A DNA stretch of 64,000 nucleotides from Zea mays (GCF_902167145.1 NC_050097.1:109215982-109279981), one strand, 5' to 3'. Shown: positions 31,812 to 45,034, counted from the stretch's first letter. A program made the numbers and translations. Notes: generated by a model from the sequence alone, not told the origin.

Positions 31812-32816
31812 TCAATCAAAGTTCCAAGAATCAAGTATATTTAGCTCATTCCTAAGTTTGCTAAAAGTCTTTTCATCTAGTGGCTTGGTAAAGATATCGG
31901 CTAATTGGTTGTGGGTGCTAACATAAGCAATTTCGATATCCCCCTTTTGTTGGTGATCTCTCAGAAAGTGATACTAGATGTCTATGTGCTTAGTGCAGCT
32001 GTGTTCAACGGGATTATTCGCCATGCGGATTGCACTCTCATTATCACATAGGAGAGGGACTTTGCTGAAGTTGTAGCCATAGTCCCTGAGGTTTGCCTCA
32101 TCTAAAGTAATTGCGCACAACAATGGCCTGCAGCAATGTACTCGGCTTCGGCGGTGGAAAGAGCTACTGAATTTTGTTTCTTTGAAGCCCAAGACACCAA
32201 GGATCTTCCCAAAAACTGACAAGTCCCCGATGTGCTATTTCTATCAATTTTACATCCAGCATAATCGGCATCGGAATACCCTATTAGATCAAAGGTACAT
32301 CCCTTGGGGTGCTAAAGCCCAAACTAGGAGTGTAAACTAAATACCTCATGATTCTTTTCACAGCACTAAGGTGAACTTCCTTAGGATTTGCTTGGAACCT
32401 TGCACACATGCATACAGAAAGAATAATATCCGGTCGAGACGCACATAAGTAGAGTAAAGATCCTATCATCAACCGATATACCTTTTGATCTACGAATTTA
32501 CCTCCCATGTCGAGGTCGAGATGCCCATTGGTTCCCAAGGGTGTCTTGATGGGTTTGCCATTCTTCATCCTAGACTTCTTAAGTATGTCTTGAATGTACT
32601 TAGTTTGGCTTATGAAGGTGCCCTCTTGGAGTTGTTTGATTTGGAATCCAAGGAAGTACTTCAACTCCCCCATCATAGACACCTCGAATTTCCATATCAT
32701 GATCCTACTAAATTCTTCACAAGTTGACTTGTTAGTAGACCCAAATTAATATCATCAACATAAATTTGGCATATAAACAAGTCTTTTGCAACAGTTTTAG
32801 TGGAGGGTAGGATCGG
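31812..32816 (-). pseudogene. Copia I pol fragment: RT end and RNase H, decayed
   Basis: On the - strand the sequence starts within RT (I-Y-V-D-D near 32750, then G-E-L-K-Y-F-L-G-F-Q-I-K-Q near 32660) and continues to R-P-D-I ... S-V-C-M-C-A-R-F and the RNase H part (C-D-N-E-S-A-I-R-M ... T-K-H-I-D-I near 31980), ending after A-D-I-F-T-K-P-L-D-E at a stop (31812-31814). Stops and frameshifts break it. These motifs are those of Opie/Ji-type copia elements. The upstream half is separated by element F, which begins exactly where the RT reading ends. Confidence 0.8.
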
Positions 32817-33713
32817 TGTCACGGAACCTCCCAAGGTATTAGGCCCACCTACAGATGTCCTTGTCCTAAGGACCCCAGATAGTCATGCAGGTGCGCGCAA
32901 TCACTCGGCAAGTTCAGTTATCTGTATTTTCATCATATCGCCCAAGAGCGCTTCACCCATCACACAGACATTACACACATAATCAGAGTAAAGAATAAGC
33001 GGAAATGGATTATAATAACATAATTTACATTCATAAAATATAGAGAGAATATTTATTACAACACCGGGTGTATGAGTGCATAACTTATTATTACATAACA
33101 GGGAGGTAAAACATCATCCCGCCAACAAGTTTACTGATTTTCCTCCTGCTTTGGCACCACATTCGAGCAGAAATAGCAAAACTCGGCTGTTTCATGACCT
33201 ACAACAACATGGGTTCGAAAACCCTAAGTACGGAGTGTACTTTCGCAAGTCTTACCCGACAAAGGAAAAAGACTTCTCAAGGATATGCTGGCTTGTGGGA
33301 TTCAAGGTAAAGCTGATCAAGAATCAAAGACTCGTTTACAGAAAAGCTTACTAACAGTGGATCCTTAAAAATCCAGTTTTATTATTAGGTTAAGTCATTA
33401 CATGTATCTAGAGTTCTTTCTATCCTAGTTCAGGCACTTAGCCTACACTAGCCATCTTTTATCACCCCTTGAGTTCATTGGATTGCTACGTGTAAGTCAG
33501 TGACCAAGTCTTCATGTCCGAGAAGTAACGGCGATCCAAATCTATTAATACCCAGCTGGGGATCTCCAACCACATGACATATGTAGCACTTAACCCTTGC
33601 ATATGTCAATTCGCCACCGGGTTTTTCAAGACCAGAATGGGTTCACGCAACCGAGAGCACAGATACACCATCGTCCAGCCTCTTGCCACGGAGGGTACAC
33701 TCTACTCTCGCCA
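32817..33713 (-). repeat. Element F: LTR-like gypsy sequence, first segment
   Basis: It begins TGTCACGGAACCTCCC directly against the copia RT, a typical LTR end. No coding domain is seen; small open frames are not convincing. It is cut by element E at 33714. Orientation is inferred from the end sequence and an acceptor/donor-flanked segment on the - strand in the next piece. Confidence 0.5.
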
Positions 33714-36700
33714 TGTCACACCCGGTTTTGGAAGGTAAACCAAATGCGAACCATGTACGTGCCAGGATCAGAACTCATGTACACAGTGATTACATAAATG
33801 ACTCATCATAGCACAATGCTTCGATTAACAAGGAAAAGTAAGTAATAATATTGAAGACTAGAGTCATTTACATAATATAAATCAAAGTACATAGAATTGA
33901 AACGTAGCCAACGTAAAATAACCCACCACAGGCAGCTAACTGGGGGAGGTCGCTAGCCTAATCCTCGAACTCGTCGAAGTCCTGAACTCTTGGAGATCCG
34001 CCTTGACGCCTTCTTCTTTACCTAAGCATAGATTGCACCAAAGGCAACCTGGTGTTTTGTGAAAGCAAGCGCGAGTACACATCAACGTACTCAGCAAATG
34101 TCATGTTTGGCTGAGGTGGGCTAGCTTTATGTGGGGTTAAGCTCAAGCAATTGTTTTTAATTGGTCAAGTATTTATTATTAGTGGAAGTGAAGTTTTAGC
34201 AATAACCAACCCATGAACCATTTCCTCATCGAGGAACATCATTATCATCATCGAACCAAAACCATTAATAGAACCATTGAATCTTGAATCATCTGTATCT
34301 CTACTCAAAGAGGATCCCAAGGCCACTCATAACCGTGAGCACGACTGATATATCAGTTTCTAATCCTCTGCATAGGTCGCACACTTTACCCATAAGTCGT
34401 GATCCCCATTCTACCCAAAGATCATGACTCTCCATTGATCACTTCCAAGGTGACCTACCAGTGTCTCACTATGTAGCCTTTACAAAGATTTCCTAGAGGT
34501 CATAGCTGCCCGTTAGGTTTCTCCAGTTTGATAAACACAGTAACTCTCCCCAAAGGAAGGGTGACTAACAAAACCAAATCAAGAACCTCTGCAACCAGCC
34601 TCGGTAGAGCAAGTACTATGCCCGTACCCCATTAATGGCCCTACGGCGAAGCCAACTACTCCTCTGGTTTCTCTAATTAATCAGCTAAGGGCGTCCCATT
34701 CCACCCTCATGGTTGCACTGTTATCCCGGGTTGTCACTCCCCAAACAGGTCCTTACGGAGAGGCACACAGGAAAATGGCCTGAGTCCCCTAAAGTATCAC
34801 AAGAACATATTTGGGATAACATCATCGTATCATAAATATTCACATCATGTTCATTGATTAAAGTAAAGCAATAGCATAAAGCTAACAATGATAACCCCAA
34901 AAGGTAAACAAGGATAAGGTAAATACAGACTAGTCAATCCTTAGGTTTCAATAATGTAATGCGGGATGGTGAATTATAAGTAAGTAGGACATAATAGGTC
35001 AGAGGACACTTGCCTTCACCAAACAGATGCTCAGGGTCTTCAACTTTGTAGAACTCAAAGAACCTGACCACTTGGTCGTCGAAGTTTGATCATCGATTCC
35101 TCGAAGCTCGGGAACAAATCACGATCTAATCACAACGCGAAGCGAAAACAAACAGGCACAAGCAAACAAACATATATATGCATAAGAACATTACACCATT
35201 CAAAGAAAAACATAATAAAACATGCAAAATGAAATAGAGCGTGTTACTACGGTCACGCAAGGAAAAAGATATGTCGAACTCGAAGCTACAGTCAAGAAGA
35301 TATCGTGTTTACACTAAACAAGTATTAATTAGAACATCCAATTCAACATAATTATATTAATTGATATTAATCAAATGTAAATTAGTACTACTACTTAGTT
35401 TTGACTAACTTACTATTTTAATAGTTGACAGTTAAGCAAGTAACTTAATTAATATGAGCGATTCTAAGCGAGACGAATTAATGACGCACGACGTGCAAAC
35501 ACGATGTGCGCGACGCGCGGACACAAACGATATAGCGCGCGGACAACGTGCGATACGTGCGAACGACACGTGGCAAGGCGCGCGACACACGCGAACGGCG
35601 CGCGACACTTGCGAACGACACGCGACGACGCGCACGAAACAACATTGCGGCACGCGCACGGTACGCGCGGACCGACATACGAAACTAATAAATAAACAAC
35701 GTGATTAAACTAAACAATTATTAATGAGAAACATTTTAGTTAAGGTTAATCATGTTGGTGACTAATTATAAATGCACAAATCGAATTACTAAATTAGATT
35801 TTAAAATTGAATTGTCGTTCCAGTAGCCATTGGTTAAACAAACGTTTAAATAAATTAAATAAAATGTGAAATAGTGGGGATAAATATTTCTAAATTAAGG
35901 TAATTTTAATACGAATCTAAGGCAATTTGAATGGATTGAATCGGGTTTAAAACGCAAAAGTTATGACTGTTTTAAACCATACAGTAATCCACGCGTACTA
36001 ATTTACGAGATTGCCATCATCTTCTTCATCTCCTCATCTTCTTTCTCCCATCCATGGAAGAGAGAGGGAAGGGGAATGGGAGGGGCTGCGCATGGGTAGG
36101 CTGAGCCGGGCTAGCCAGGCGTGGGCGCGGGCGCACAGGGCGCGCGGGGCGGGGTCGCCGCCGCCACCGGGGAGGGAGAAAGGGGCGCCTCCGCCGGGGA
36201 AGGTGAGGGGGGAGTGAGAGAGACCCTGCACGGACGAAAAAACGAAGAACACGAAGAAACCTTAGGTACAACAATGGAGGTTCTCACCAGGGAAGAAGAC
36301 CCTCACCGGAGCTGAGAGGAAATTCGTCGATTGCCGGAGATTCGGGGGTCCAATTGACGAACGTAGTGGTACCCTCGGATTTTGCAGACGATGCACAGAT
36401 TGGGAGTAATTGCTCGCCGGAGTTGGAACCGCTCCGAACTTCGGCGAGCAATACCGGGAGCTAGGTATCAAATTTGGAGAAACTATTTCGTGTTCTGGAA
36501 CGGGCTCGATGAGATGAAGCCGGACATGTATATATATCTAGGGTTCGAACGAGATGGAAATTCAGTTAAAATTCGGATTTTACCATTTTTAAAATTCGGA
36601 AAAAGCCTAGAAATCCATATTTTGTGCTCAAACTATTAGAGATACTTTCAAAAATTCCAGAAAAATTCCTATTAATGTTTTGCTACCTAATGAACTCAAA

Positions 36701-37048
36701 AACATAATTAGAGTTTCTAAAAACATTTTTAAGTCCTTCAAATAAATATATTTTGGTTTCCGGAAAATAGAAAAATATTCCGAAAAATATGAAAATTTGC
36801 CGAGCGCTTCTATAAGATATGTTAACATGTTTCAAACACATTTTGCACTTAGAAACACCATGCAACAGCATGAATGCAACAACCAAAGTGCCTCTAGGGC
36901 TCATTCCGCTAGGTTTACGCCAATATAAAACAAAATAATTCTCCATTTTTAGGAAAAAGAGAAGGAAAGCAAAGAACTGAGAGAGTAACACCTGAATTTG
37001 GTGGATATTAGGAAAGAAATTTTATACCCCCAAATTCAGGGTGTTATA
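33714..37048 (-). repeat. 3' LTR of element E
   Basis: The LTR contains, in - strand order, GC-rich promoter-like sequence (36010-36230), a CG-dense tract (35470-35690), an acidic exon-like segment with GCAAGT donor (35008-35013), the conserved block (34687-34740) and a mutated CTCTGCATAG (34366-34375). Confidence 0.9.
35470..35690. repeat. CG-dense degenerate repeat in element E 3' LTR
   Basis: Short imperfect units built on GCGCGCGAC/GCGAACG recur; the same tract is at 41725-41945 in the other LTR, changed by substitutions and a small indel. The surrounding sequence is AT-rich, so the tract stands out. Confidence 0.6.
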
Positions 37049-37080
37049 AATCTAACCCCCTTAACAGAATCTCGCCCTCG
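37049..37080 (-). other. Polypurine tract region of element E
   Basis: On the - strand it reads GAGATTCTGTTAAGGGGGTTAGATT just before the 3' LTR, like the PPT of element C (12951-12980). Confidence 0.65.
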
Positions 37081-37399
37081 AGATTCAAGAAGAGGCTAGC
37101 AAGAAAATGAGATTGGTTCATTGGTTTTTCATAGCCTCTTCTAAATGAGCTTTAACTCTGCCAGCACACCTTGTGGATTGGTTGCTTTGACCTTCGGATG
37201 CTCACGCCCACTGATGCAATTCTCGAGGATCTCTTGGACTTGTGCGTTAGGACCCACGCACGCTTTCGCTGCGCCACTTCAATCTTGTAGGTTGATGTTG
37301 ATCGCATTGTCTTCATTGGGGTTAGCGACTAACCCCCTTAACAAGAGCATTGATACGCACTTGCTGAAGATGCTGCCGACTCTGATCTTGACTGATTAA

Positions 37400-39933
37400 G
37401 AGAGGTTGGAGGTTGCCAACCGGGTGGGTGCAAGAGGGAAGGGTATAGATAGAAAAGGTAAGCACAGATTGATTAAAGAGAGGAAAAATGGAGAGCTCCT
37501 AGCTACCTAACTCTATGGCACTCAGCTAGTGAACTGATGTCTTTGCAGACCAAGGGCCACAACACATCAACACTCATCACAAAGAAGCAAATCATTCATC
37601 ACACGAAGACAAACAGCACAAGCACACAGCAACAAGCATCTTGTTGCTACACATTAATGTTAACTAGATGGTGGTCTTTCCTTACAAAGGGGGAAACTAC
37701 TCTAAGGTCATCGAAAGGCAAGGGGAATAATAAGACATGTAGGATAGGGACATGAGCATAATAAAGGATGGAGCTAAAGCAAAGATTGTAACCGACAGGG
37801 AGAGAATGAAACCAAGGTCAAGATAGGTAAAACACCATCCTCAAATCGAGATGGGAAAGATGATATTTCAAAAGGTAGGCATAAGATATGCATCAAGGAA
37901 AGATCTAGATATTAGGAAGGTAAGGGTGATATCGAGCAAAAGCTAAGAGTTGCAACGTGATAGTGGAAAAGGGAACAAACAAGATCGGGATGGGTAATAC
38001 ATCACTCTTGAAATGAAATGGGAGAGGCGACTTTAAAATATGGGTACATGATAAGCATCAAGGTAAAGATCAAGGGATGACATGGGTTAAGGTGATAACA
38101 GTCAAACACACAACCAAGGATGTATTTTAGACAAAACTTGCAAGGCGTAGAAGAAGGGGGGCAATCAATGGTGAAGTAGGTGAGGCACTATCCCCGAACA
38201 GGGATGGAAAAGAGGAGGCTTCAAAGGGTAGGTTCAAGGTAAGCAGGAAGGCAAGGGCATAAATATCATGAGGGTTTTGAAGGTAATAACGAACAAGGAT
38301 GTAGTAGAGGAGGTAAATAGGCATAAGACAAAGGATACAAGTACCATAGAGGATGGAGTTAGGATAGGACTTGCAAATGGAAAAGGAGAGGGTACATCCA
38401 AGGGCCAGATAGGTAAATTGCCGCTCTCAAATTGAGGTGGAAGAGAGGATATGTTTATAAAATAGGAATAGAGATAAATGTCAAGGTAAGATCGATAGAT
38501 GACAAGGGAATGGTGATAGCAAATAAAAACACATCAAAGGATGGAATTAGGACAAAACCTGTAAGGCGACAAGGAGTGAAAAGAAATCAAGGCAGAGATA
38601 GGTAACTCGCAACTCTCAAACTGGGTTGAAAGAAAGGGGAGGCTCTTAAAGGCTAAGTTCAAGGTCAGCATTTAGGTAGAAGACATAAATATCAAGGGTC
38701 AAAGGTGATAACAGACAAGGGTATCAGAGAAAAGATGAAGGCATTGAAGAGCCAGTGGTATGAGTACAACAAAGAATTGAGTTACGCCCAAGCTTACACA
38801 CAGTAAAGAAGAGAATATAGCCAAGGGTGAGGTAAGTAACACCGCTCTCACATTGAGATAGGAAATTGGAGATTTTAGATAACATACATAATGTAATTAC
38901 CAAGATAAGATCGAGAGATGAGAAAGGTAAAGGTAATACCCAATTGGAGCACAATAAAGGACGGAGTTAAAAACTCACAAGAGACAAGGAAGAGAATACG
39001 ACCAAGGGCAAATAGGTCAAATATAACTATAAGATTGAGATGGAGGTGAAAAGGTTTTTTAAGGACGGGTATAATATAAGCATCAAGGTAAGATATAGAG
39101 GTGACAAGGGTAAAGATGATAGTCGTGAAAGTATAACCAAGGATAGAGTTAAGGCAAGACTCACAAAGTGGCAAAGTGGATAAGACAACCAAAGGTGAGT
39201 TAGGCAATGTTCTAGTAGAAGGGTTGAAGTAAAAAATCATTACCGAAGGAAGTTACAAGGAATTAACGAGATCACCAAGGATGTGTGAGATAAAATGATC
39301 GTTCATGGATTGTTAAGAAACAAGGGTAGTCAAGGGCATGTTGAATAAAATATCTTAAACAGACATTGGGTTATAAAGGTAAGCCTAGAAAGATAAGAAT
39401 ATGAAAGATTTCAAGGGGATGAGCATACCAACACCAAGAGAAAAGAAATTGCCAAAAGATAGCGACTTAACAACAAAAGAGGAAAGGGTCTCAAACGACA
39501 GGAAGGTCATGGACATATAAACTGAAATATTTAAGTAGGCAGTAGAAAATTAGAGGCAAGTATTTGAAACAAGAGTATGGAAGAATCAAGAAGTACGAGC
39601 ATGTCAATAATAAGGGAATAAAGATAGTGAAAGGGTAGCAATTTAATGACGAAGGAGGGAAGAATCCCAACAGACAAAAAGGTTATTGGTCAGGGGGCAA
39701 CTACAAAGATGGCGCAAGCACAAGAGTGAGGTCAGATCTAATAGATTGAGAGAATTATAGACTATACTAGAATAAAATACTTTTGGCAAGGGGGCATATA
39801 GGCACACAACATAGAATTAGTCGAGGTGACTAATATTTCGAAGCAGAATCAAGGATGAGGTGAAGTAAAAATCAATAATCAATAAGTCCTTAAAACGACC
39901 AATGCTACTCTAGGTCAGCAGTCCTACAGTCAG
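37400..39933. repeat. Element E internal region: array of about eight diverged repeats
   Basis: A purine-rich unit containing (A)CCAAGG-GATAGGTAA...CTCTCAAA-TGAGATGG is seen at about 37811, 37981, 38163, 38398, 38585, 38821, 39001 and 39187. Spacing is 170 to 235 bp and each copy differs by many substitutions and indels. A second landmark, GCATCAAGGTAAGAT...GACAAGGGTAA-GGTGATA, recurs between them. No gag or pol motif appears on either strand. Confidence 0.7.
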
Positions 39934-39950
39934 CATGGCTTTGATATCAT
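39934..39950 (-). other. Degenerate primer binding site of element E
   Basis: Next to the 5' LTR the - strand reads TGATATCAAAGCCATG. The usual tRNA-Met site is TGGTATCAGAGCCATG, so two bases have changed, both G to A. Confidence 0.7.
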
Positions 39951-39953
39951 TTA

Positions 39954-42900
39954 TGTCACACCCGGTTTTGGAAGGTAAACCAAATGCGAACCATGTACGT
40001 GCCAGGATCAGAACTCACGTACACAGCGATTACATAAATGACTCTTCATAGCACAATGCTTCGAATAACAAGGAAGAGTAAGTAATGATATTAAAGACTA
40101 GAGTCATTTACATAATATAAATCAAAGTACACAGAATCAAAACGTAGCCAACGTAAATTAACCCACCACAGGCAGCTGACTGGGGGAGGTCGCTAGCCTA
40201 ATCCTCGAACTCGTCGAAGTCCTGAACTCTTGGAGATCCGCTTCGACACCTTTTTCTTTATCTGAGAATAGATTTCACCAAAGGCAACCTAGTGTTTTAC
40301 GAAAGCAAGGGTGAGTACACATCAACGTACTCAGCAAATGTCCCGTTTGGCTGAGGTGGACTAGCATTGTGTGGGGTTAAGCTCAAGCACTTGTTTTTAG
40401 TTGGTCAGGTATTTATTATTAGTGGAAGCCAAGTTTTAGCAATAACCAACCCATGAACCATTTCCTCATCGAGGAACATTGTTATCATCATCGAACCAAA
40501 ACCATTAATAGAACCATTGAATCTCGGATCATCTGTATATCTAATAAAAGAGGATCCCAAGGCCGCTCATAACCGTGAGCATGACTTATATATCAGTTTC
40601 TAACCCTCTGCAGAGGTCGCACACTTTACCCACAAGTCGTGATCCCCATTCTGCCTGGAGATCATGACTCTCCATTGATCACTTCCAAGGTGACCTAGCA
40701 GGGTCTCACTACGTAGCCTTTACAAAGATTTCCTAGAGGTCATAGCTGCCCGTTAGGTTTCCCCAATTTGATAAACACAGTAGCTCTCCCCAAAGGAAGG
40801 GTGACTAACAAAACCAAATCAAGAAGCTCTGCAACTAGCCTCGGCAAAGCAAGTACTGTGCTCGGACCTCATTGACGGCCTTACGGCGAAGCCAAATACT
40901 CCTCTAGTTTCTCTAATGAATTAGCTAAGGGCATCCCATTCCACCCTCATGGTTGCACTGTTATCCCGGGTTGTCACTCCCCAAACAGGTCCTTACGAAG
41001 AGGCACTCAGGAAAATGGAAAATGGCCTGAGTCCCCTAAAGTATCACAAGAACATAATCGGGATAACATCATCGTATCATAAATATTCACATCGTGTTCA
41101 TTGATTAAAGTAAAGCAATAGCATAAAGCTAACAATGATAACCCCAAAAGGTAAACAAGGATAAGGTAAATACATACTAGTCAATCCTTAGATTTCAATA
41201 ATGTAATGTTGGATGATGAATTATAATTAAGTAGGACATAATAGGTCAGAGGACACTTGCCTTCACCAAACAGATGCTCAGGGTCTTCAACTTTGTAGAA
41301 CTTGAAGAACCTGACCACTTGGTCGTCGAAGTTTGATCGTCGATTCCTCGAAGCTCGGGAACAAATCACGATCTAATCACAACGCGAAGCTAGGACAAAT
41401 AGGCACAAGCAAACAAACATATATATGCATAAGAACATTACACCATTCAAAAAAAATATAATAAAACATGCAAAATGAAATAGAGCGTGTTACTACGGTC
41501 ACATGAGGAAAAAGAAACGTCGAACTCGAAACTACGGTCGAGAAGATATCACGTTTACGCTAAACAAGTATTAATTAGAACATCCAATTCGACATAATTA
41601 TATTAATTGATATTAATAAAATGTAAATTAGTACTACTACTTAGTTTTGACTAACTTACTATTTTAATAGTTGACAGTTAAGCAAGTAACTTAATTAATA
41701 TGAGCGATTCTATGTGAGACGAATTAACGACGCACGACGTGCAAATACGATGTGTGTGACGCGCGGACACAAACGACTTAGCGCGCAGACAACGCGCGAT
41801 ACACGCGAACGGCACGCGGGAAGGCTCGCGACACATGCGAACGGCGCGCAACAACGCGTGCGAACAACTCGTGAACGACACGCGACGACGCGCGCGAAAC
41901 AGCAACGCGGCACGCGCACGGTACGCGCGGACCGACATGCGAAATTAATAAATAAACAATGTGATTAAACTAAATAATTATTAATGAGAAATGTTTTAGT
42001 TAAGGTTAATCATGTTGGTGATTAATTATAAATGCGCAAATCGAATTCATAAATTAAATTTTAAAATTGAATTATCGTTCCAGTAGCCATTGGTTAAACA
42101 AACGTTTCAACAAATTAAATAAAATGTGCAACAGTGGGGTTAAATATTTCTAAATTAAGATAATTTTAATACGAATCTAACGCAACTTGAATGAATCGAA
42201 TCTGGTTTAAAGCGCAAAAGTTATGACTGTTTTAAACTATACTGTAATTCGCGCGTACTAATTTACAAGATTGACATCATCTTCTTCCTCTCCTCATTTT
42301 CTTCCTCTCATCTATGGAAGAGAGAGGAAAGGGGAAGGGGAGGGGCTGCGTATGGGGAGGCCGAGCCAGGCGCGGCCGCGGCCGCCGCCGCCGGGGAGGG
42401 GCACGCGCGGGCGCCGCCGCCGGCCACCGCCGCTGCCGGGGACGGGGAAAGGGGCACCACCGGGGAGGGGAAATGGAGGGGGGAGGGGCGCCACCGCCGG
42501 AGAATGTGAGGGGGGTGAGGGAGGCCCTGCACGGACGGGAAACGAAGAACACAAAAAACCATAGGTACAACAATGGAGGTTCTCACCGAGGAAGAAGATC
42601 CTCGCCGGAGCCAAGAGGAAATCCGTCGATTGCTGGGATTTGGGGGCCCAATCAACGAACCGAACATGCCCCGGCGAAGCCCTTGACGAGACGAACGCAG
42701 CGGTACCCTCGGATTTCGCAGACGATGCACGGATTGGGAGTAATTACTCGTCGGAGTTGGAACCGCTCCGAACTTCGGCGAGCAATACTGGGAGCTAGGG
42801 ATCGAATTTGGAGAAACCGTTTCGTGTTCTGGAATGGGCTCGACGAGATAAAGCCGAACATGTACATATATCTAGGGTTCAGACGAGATCGAAATTCGGT

Positions 42901-43382
42901 TAAAAATTGGATTTTACCATTTTTAAAATTCGGAAAAAGCCTAGAAATCCATATTTTGTGCTCAAACTATTATAGATACTTTCAAAAATTCCAGAAAAAT
43001 TTCTATTAATGTTTTGCCACCTAGTGAACTCAAAAAACATAATTAGAGTTTCTAAAAACATTTTAAGTCCCTCAAATACATATATTTTGGTTTCCGGAAA
43101 ATAGAAAAATATTCCAAAAAATATGAAAATTTACCGAGCGCTTCTATAAGATATGTTAACATGTTTCAAACACATTTTGCACTTAGAAACACCATGCAAC
43201 GGCATGAATTCAACAACCAAAGTGCCTCTAGGGCTCATTCCGCTAGGTTTACGCCAATTTAAAACAAAATAATTCTCCATTTTTAGGAAAAAGAGAAGGA
43301 AAGCGAAGAACTGAGAGAGTAACACCTGAATTTGATGGATATTAGGAAAGAAATTTTATACCCCCAAATTCAGGGTGTTACA
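39954..43382 (-). repeat. 5' LTR of element E
   Basis: The 3,429-bp LTR is the partner of 33714-37048. It holds the conserved block (40927-40980), an intact CTCTGCAGAG (40606-40615), the GCAAGT donor-like site (41255-41260), the CG-dense tract (41725-41945) and a GCC-rich stretch (42340-42500). Confidence 0.9.
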
Positions 43383-43387
43383 CGCCA

Positions 43388-44146
43388 TCTCTCCACTCCC
43401 ATTGTGTGGTGGCCTTTCTGGTATTGGTCCGACCTAGGCAAAGCTTACCCATGACGGGGCATGTGGCCAGTTAAAGGGTTCTCGGTCAGCAGGCTCACAT
43501 CGGCTTGGTCCTTAAGCGACTCAGACGGAGACACTACACCGAGACTTCCTTCTCGTGCAAGTCACCCGCCCGGTCTCGTCTTTATCATTTACAACCCAAA
43601 GTTTGGTACCTGACAGAGGTACATCTTCTCAGATGTCGAACCCATCACGGCCATGATGGATTCACCATCAAGTCTTTTCTTTGAAAAATTCTCGTCCCAT
43701 ATGAAGCATCACCTTTTGTTTAAACAAAACATTTTGTTTTCTAAAGCAAATCTAAGCATTAGAAAACTTTAAGTAAAACAGGTATCAAGGAATGGTAAAT
43801 AGTTCCATGGAAGGAAATGCAGCAATTGTTTAGCACACAACTCCTATCACCTAATGCATCATCTCAAGTGATAAAGAGTTTAAAACAAGGAAAGGGGTAA
43901 ATGCACCGGGGCGGGGCTTGCCTTGTGTTGCAGGAGGTTCCGGGTCTGTCCCACAGATGTCAAAAAAGAAGTTGTTCTCAACCGGGGGATTCTCAGCTTG
44001 TGGGACAACTTCTTCGACTATAGCCTCTTCTTCGTTTTCTATAAATAACAATACATATACATGAATGCTTATGAGATGCTATGAATATGCAGTTATAATA
44101 GAAACACACTAAGTTGTATCTTGAATACAACTTCACGGTACACATT
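43388..44146 (-). repeat. Element F, second segment
   Basis: The sequence lies between E and G. On the - strand a short acidic frame (44040 to about 43921) is flanked by an acceptor-like TTTATAG and AG|GCAAGC, resembling the exon-like segment of S and E. Nothing else is recognised. Confidence 0.45.
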
Positions 44147-44642
44147 TGTCGGGGACCATAATTAGGGGTACCCTCAAGACGCCTAATTCTCAGCTGGTAA
44201 CCCCCATCAGCATAAAGCTGCAGAGGCCTGATGGGTGCGATTAAGTCAGGGATCAGTCCATACGAGCGACTTGATCACGCCTCGCCCGAGCCTAGCCTCG
44301 GACAAGGGCAGCCGACCCCGAGAGATTTCCGTCTCGCCCGAGGCCCACCTTTAACAGCGGACATATCTCCGGCTCGCCCGAGGCCTTGCCTTCGCTGAGA
44401 AGCAACCCTGACTAAATCGCCGCACCGACCGACCGAGTCGCAGGAGCATTTAACGCAAAGGTGGCCTGACACCTTTATCCTGACGCGCACCCCCCGGCAG
44501 AGCCGAAGTGACCGCCGTCACTTCGCTGCTCCACTGACCGGTCTGACAGAAGGACAACGCCGCCTGCGCCACTCCGACTGTAGTGCCACTTGACAGAGTG
44601 AGACTGACAGGCAGTCAGGCCCTGCCAAAGGCGCCATAGGAA

Positions 44643-45034
44643 ACTCCGCTCCGCCCGACCCAGGGCTCGGACTCGGGCTAAGACCCGGAAGACGGCGAAC
44701 TCCGCTCCGCCCGACCCAGGGCTCGGACTCGGGATAAGCCCCAGAAGACGGCGAACTCCGCTCCGCCCGACCCAGGGCTCGGACTCGGGCTAAGACCCGG
44801 AAGACGGCGAACTCCGCTCCGCCCGACCCAGGGCTCGGACTCGGGCTAAGACCCGGAAGACGGCGAACTCCGCTCCGCCCGACCCAGGGCTCGGACTCGG
44901 GCTAAGACCCGGAAGACGGCGAACTCCGCTCCGTCCGACCCAGGGCTCGGACTCAGGCTCAGCCCTAGAAGACGGCGAACTCCGCTTCGCCCGACCCAGG
45001 GCTCGGACTCCGCCCTGGCCTCTACCGAACGACC
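44643..45034 (+). repeat. 56-bp tandem repeats in element G 5' LTR
   Basis: Units ACTCCGCTCCGCCCGACCCA... start at 44643, 44699, 44755, 44811, 44867, 44923 and 44979, then decay. The last two are the most changed. The 3' LTR has the same seven from 56973. Confidence 0.9.

Larger units (their letters stand above)
33714..43382 (-). mobile_element. Element E: non-coding long-LTR gypsy-type retrotransposon
   Basis: Direct LTRs 33714-37048 and 39954-43382 (3,335 and 3,429 bp) begin TGTCACACCCGG and end GGTGTTATA/GGTGTTACA in the window sense. CGCCA flanks both sides (33709-33713, 43383-43387), a perfect target duplication. A degenerate tRNA-Met primer site (TGATATCAAAGCCATG on the - strand, next to 39953) and a PPT beside 37049 fix the - orientation. 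The 2.9-kb internal region has no gag or pol and is filled by diverged repeats. About 20 mismatches in the first 330 bp of the LTRs make it older than B or G. It must have moved with proteins from other elements. It sits in F; S is a solo LTR of this family. Confidence 0.9.

Noticed and set aside
33076..33354. 92-codon frame in F
   Set aside because: No recognisable motif and no neighbour support; LTR-type sequence around it.
35478..35708. Arg/Ala/Thr-rich frames in the E LTR CG tract
   Set aside because: Low-complexity repeat translation, open in several frames, broken differently in the other LTR.
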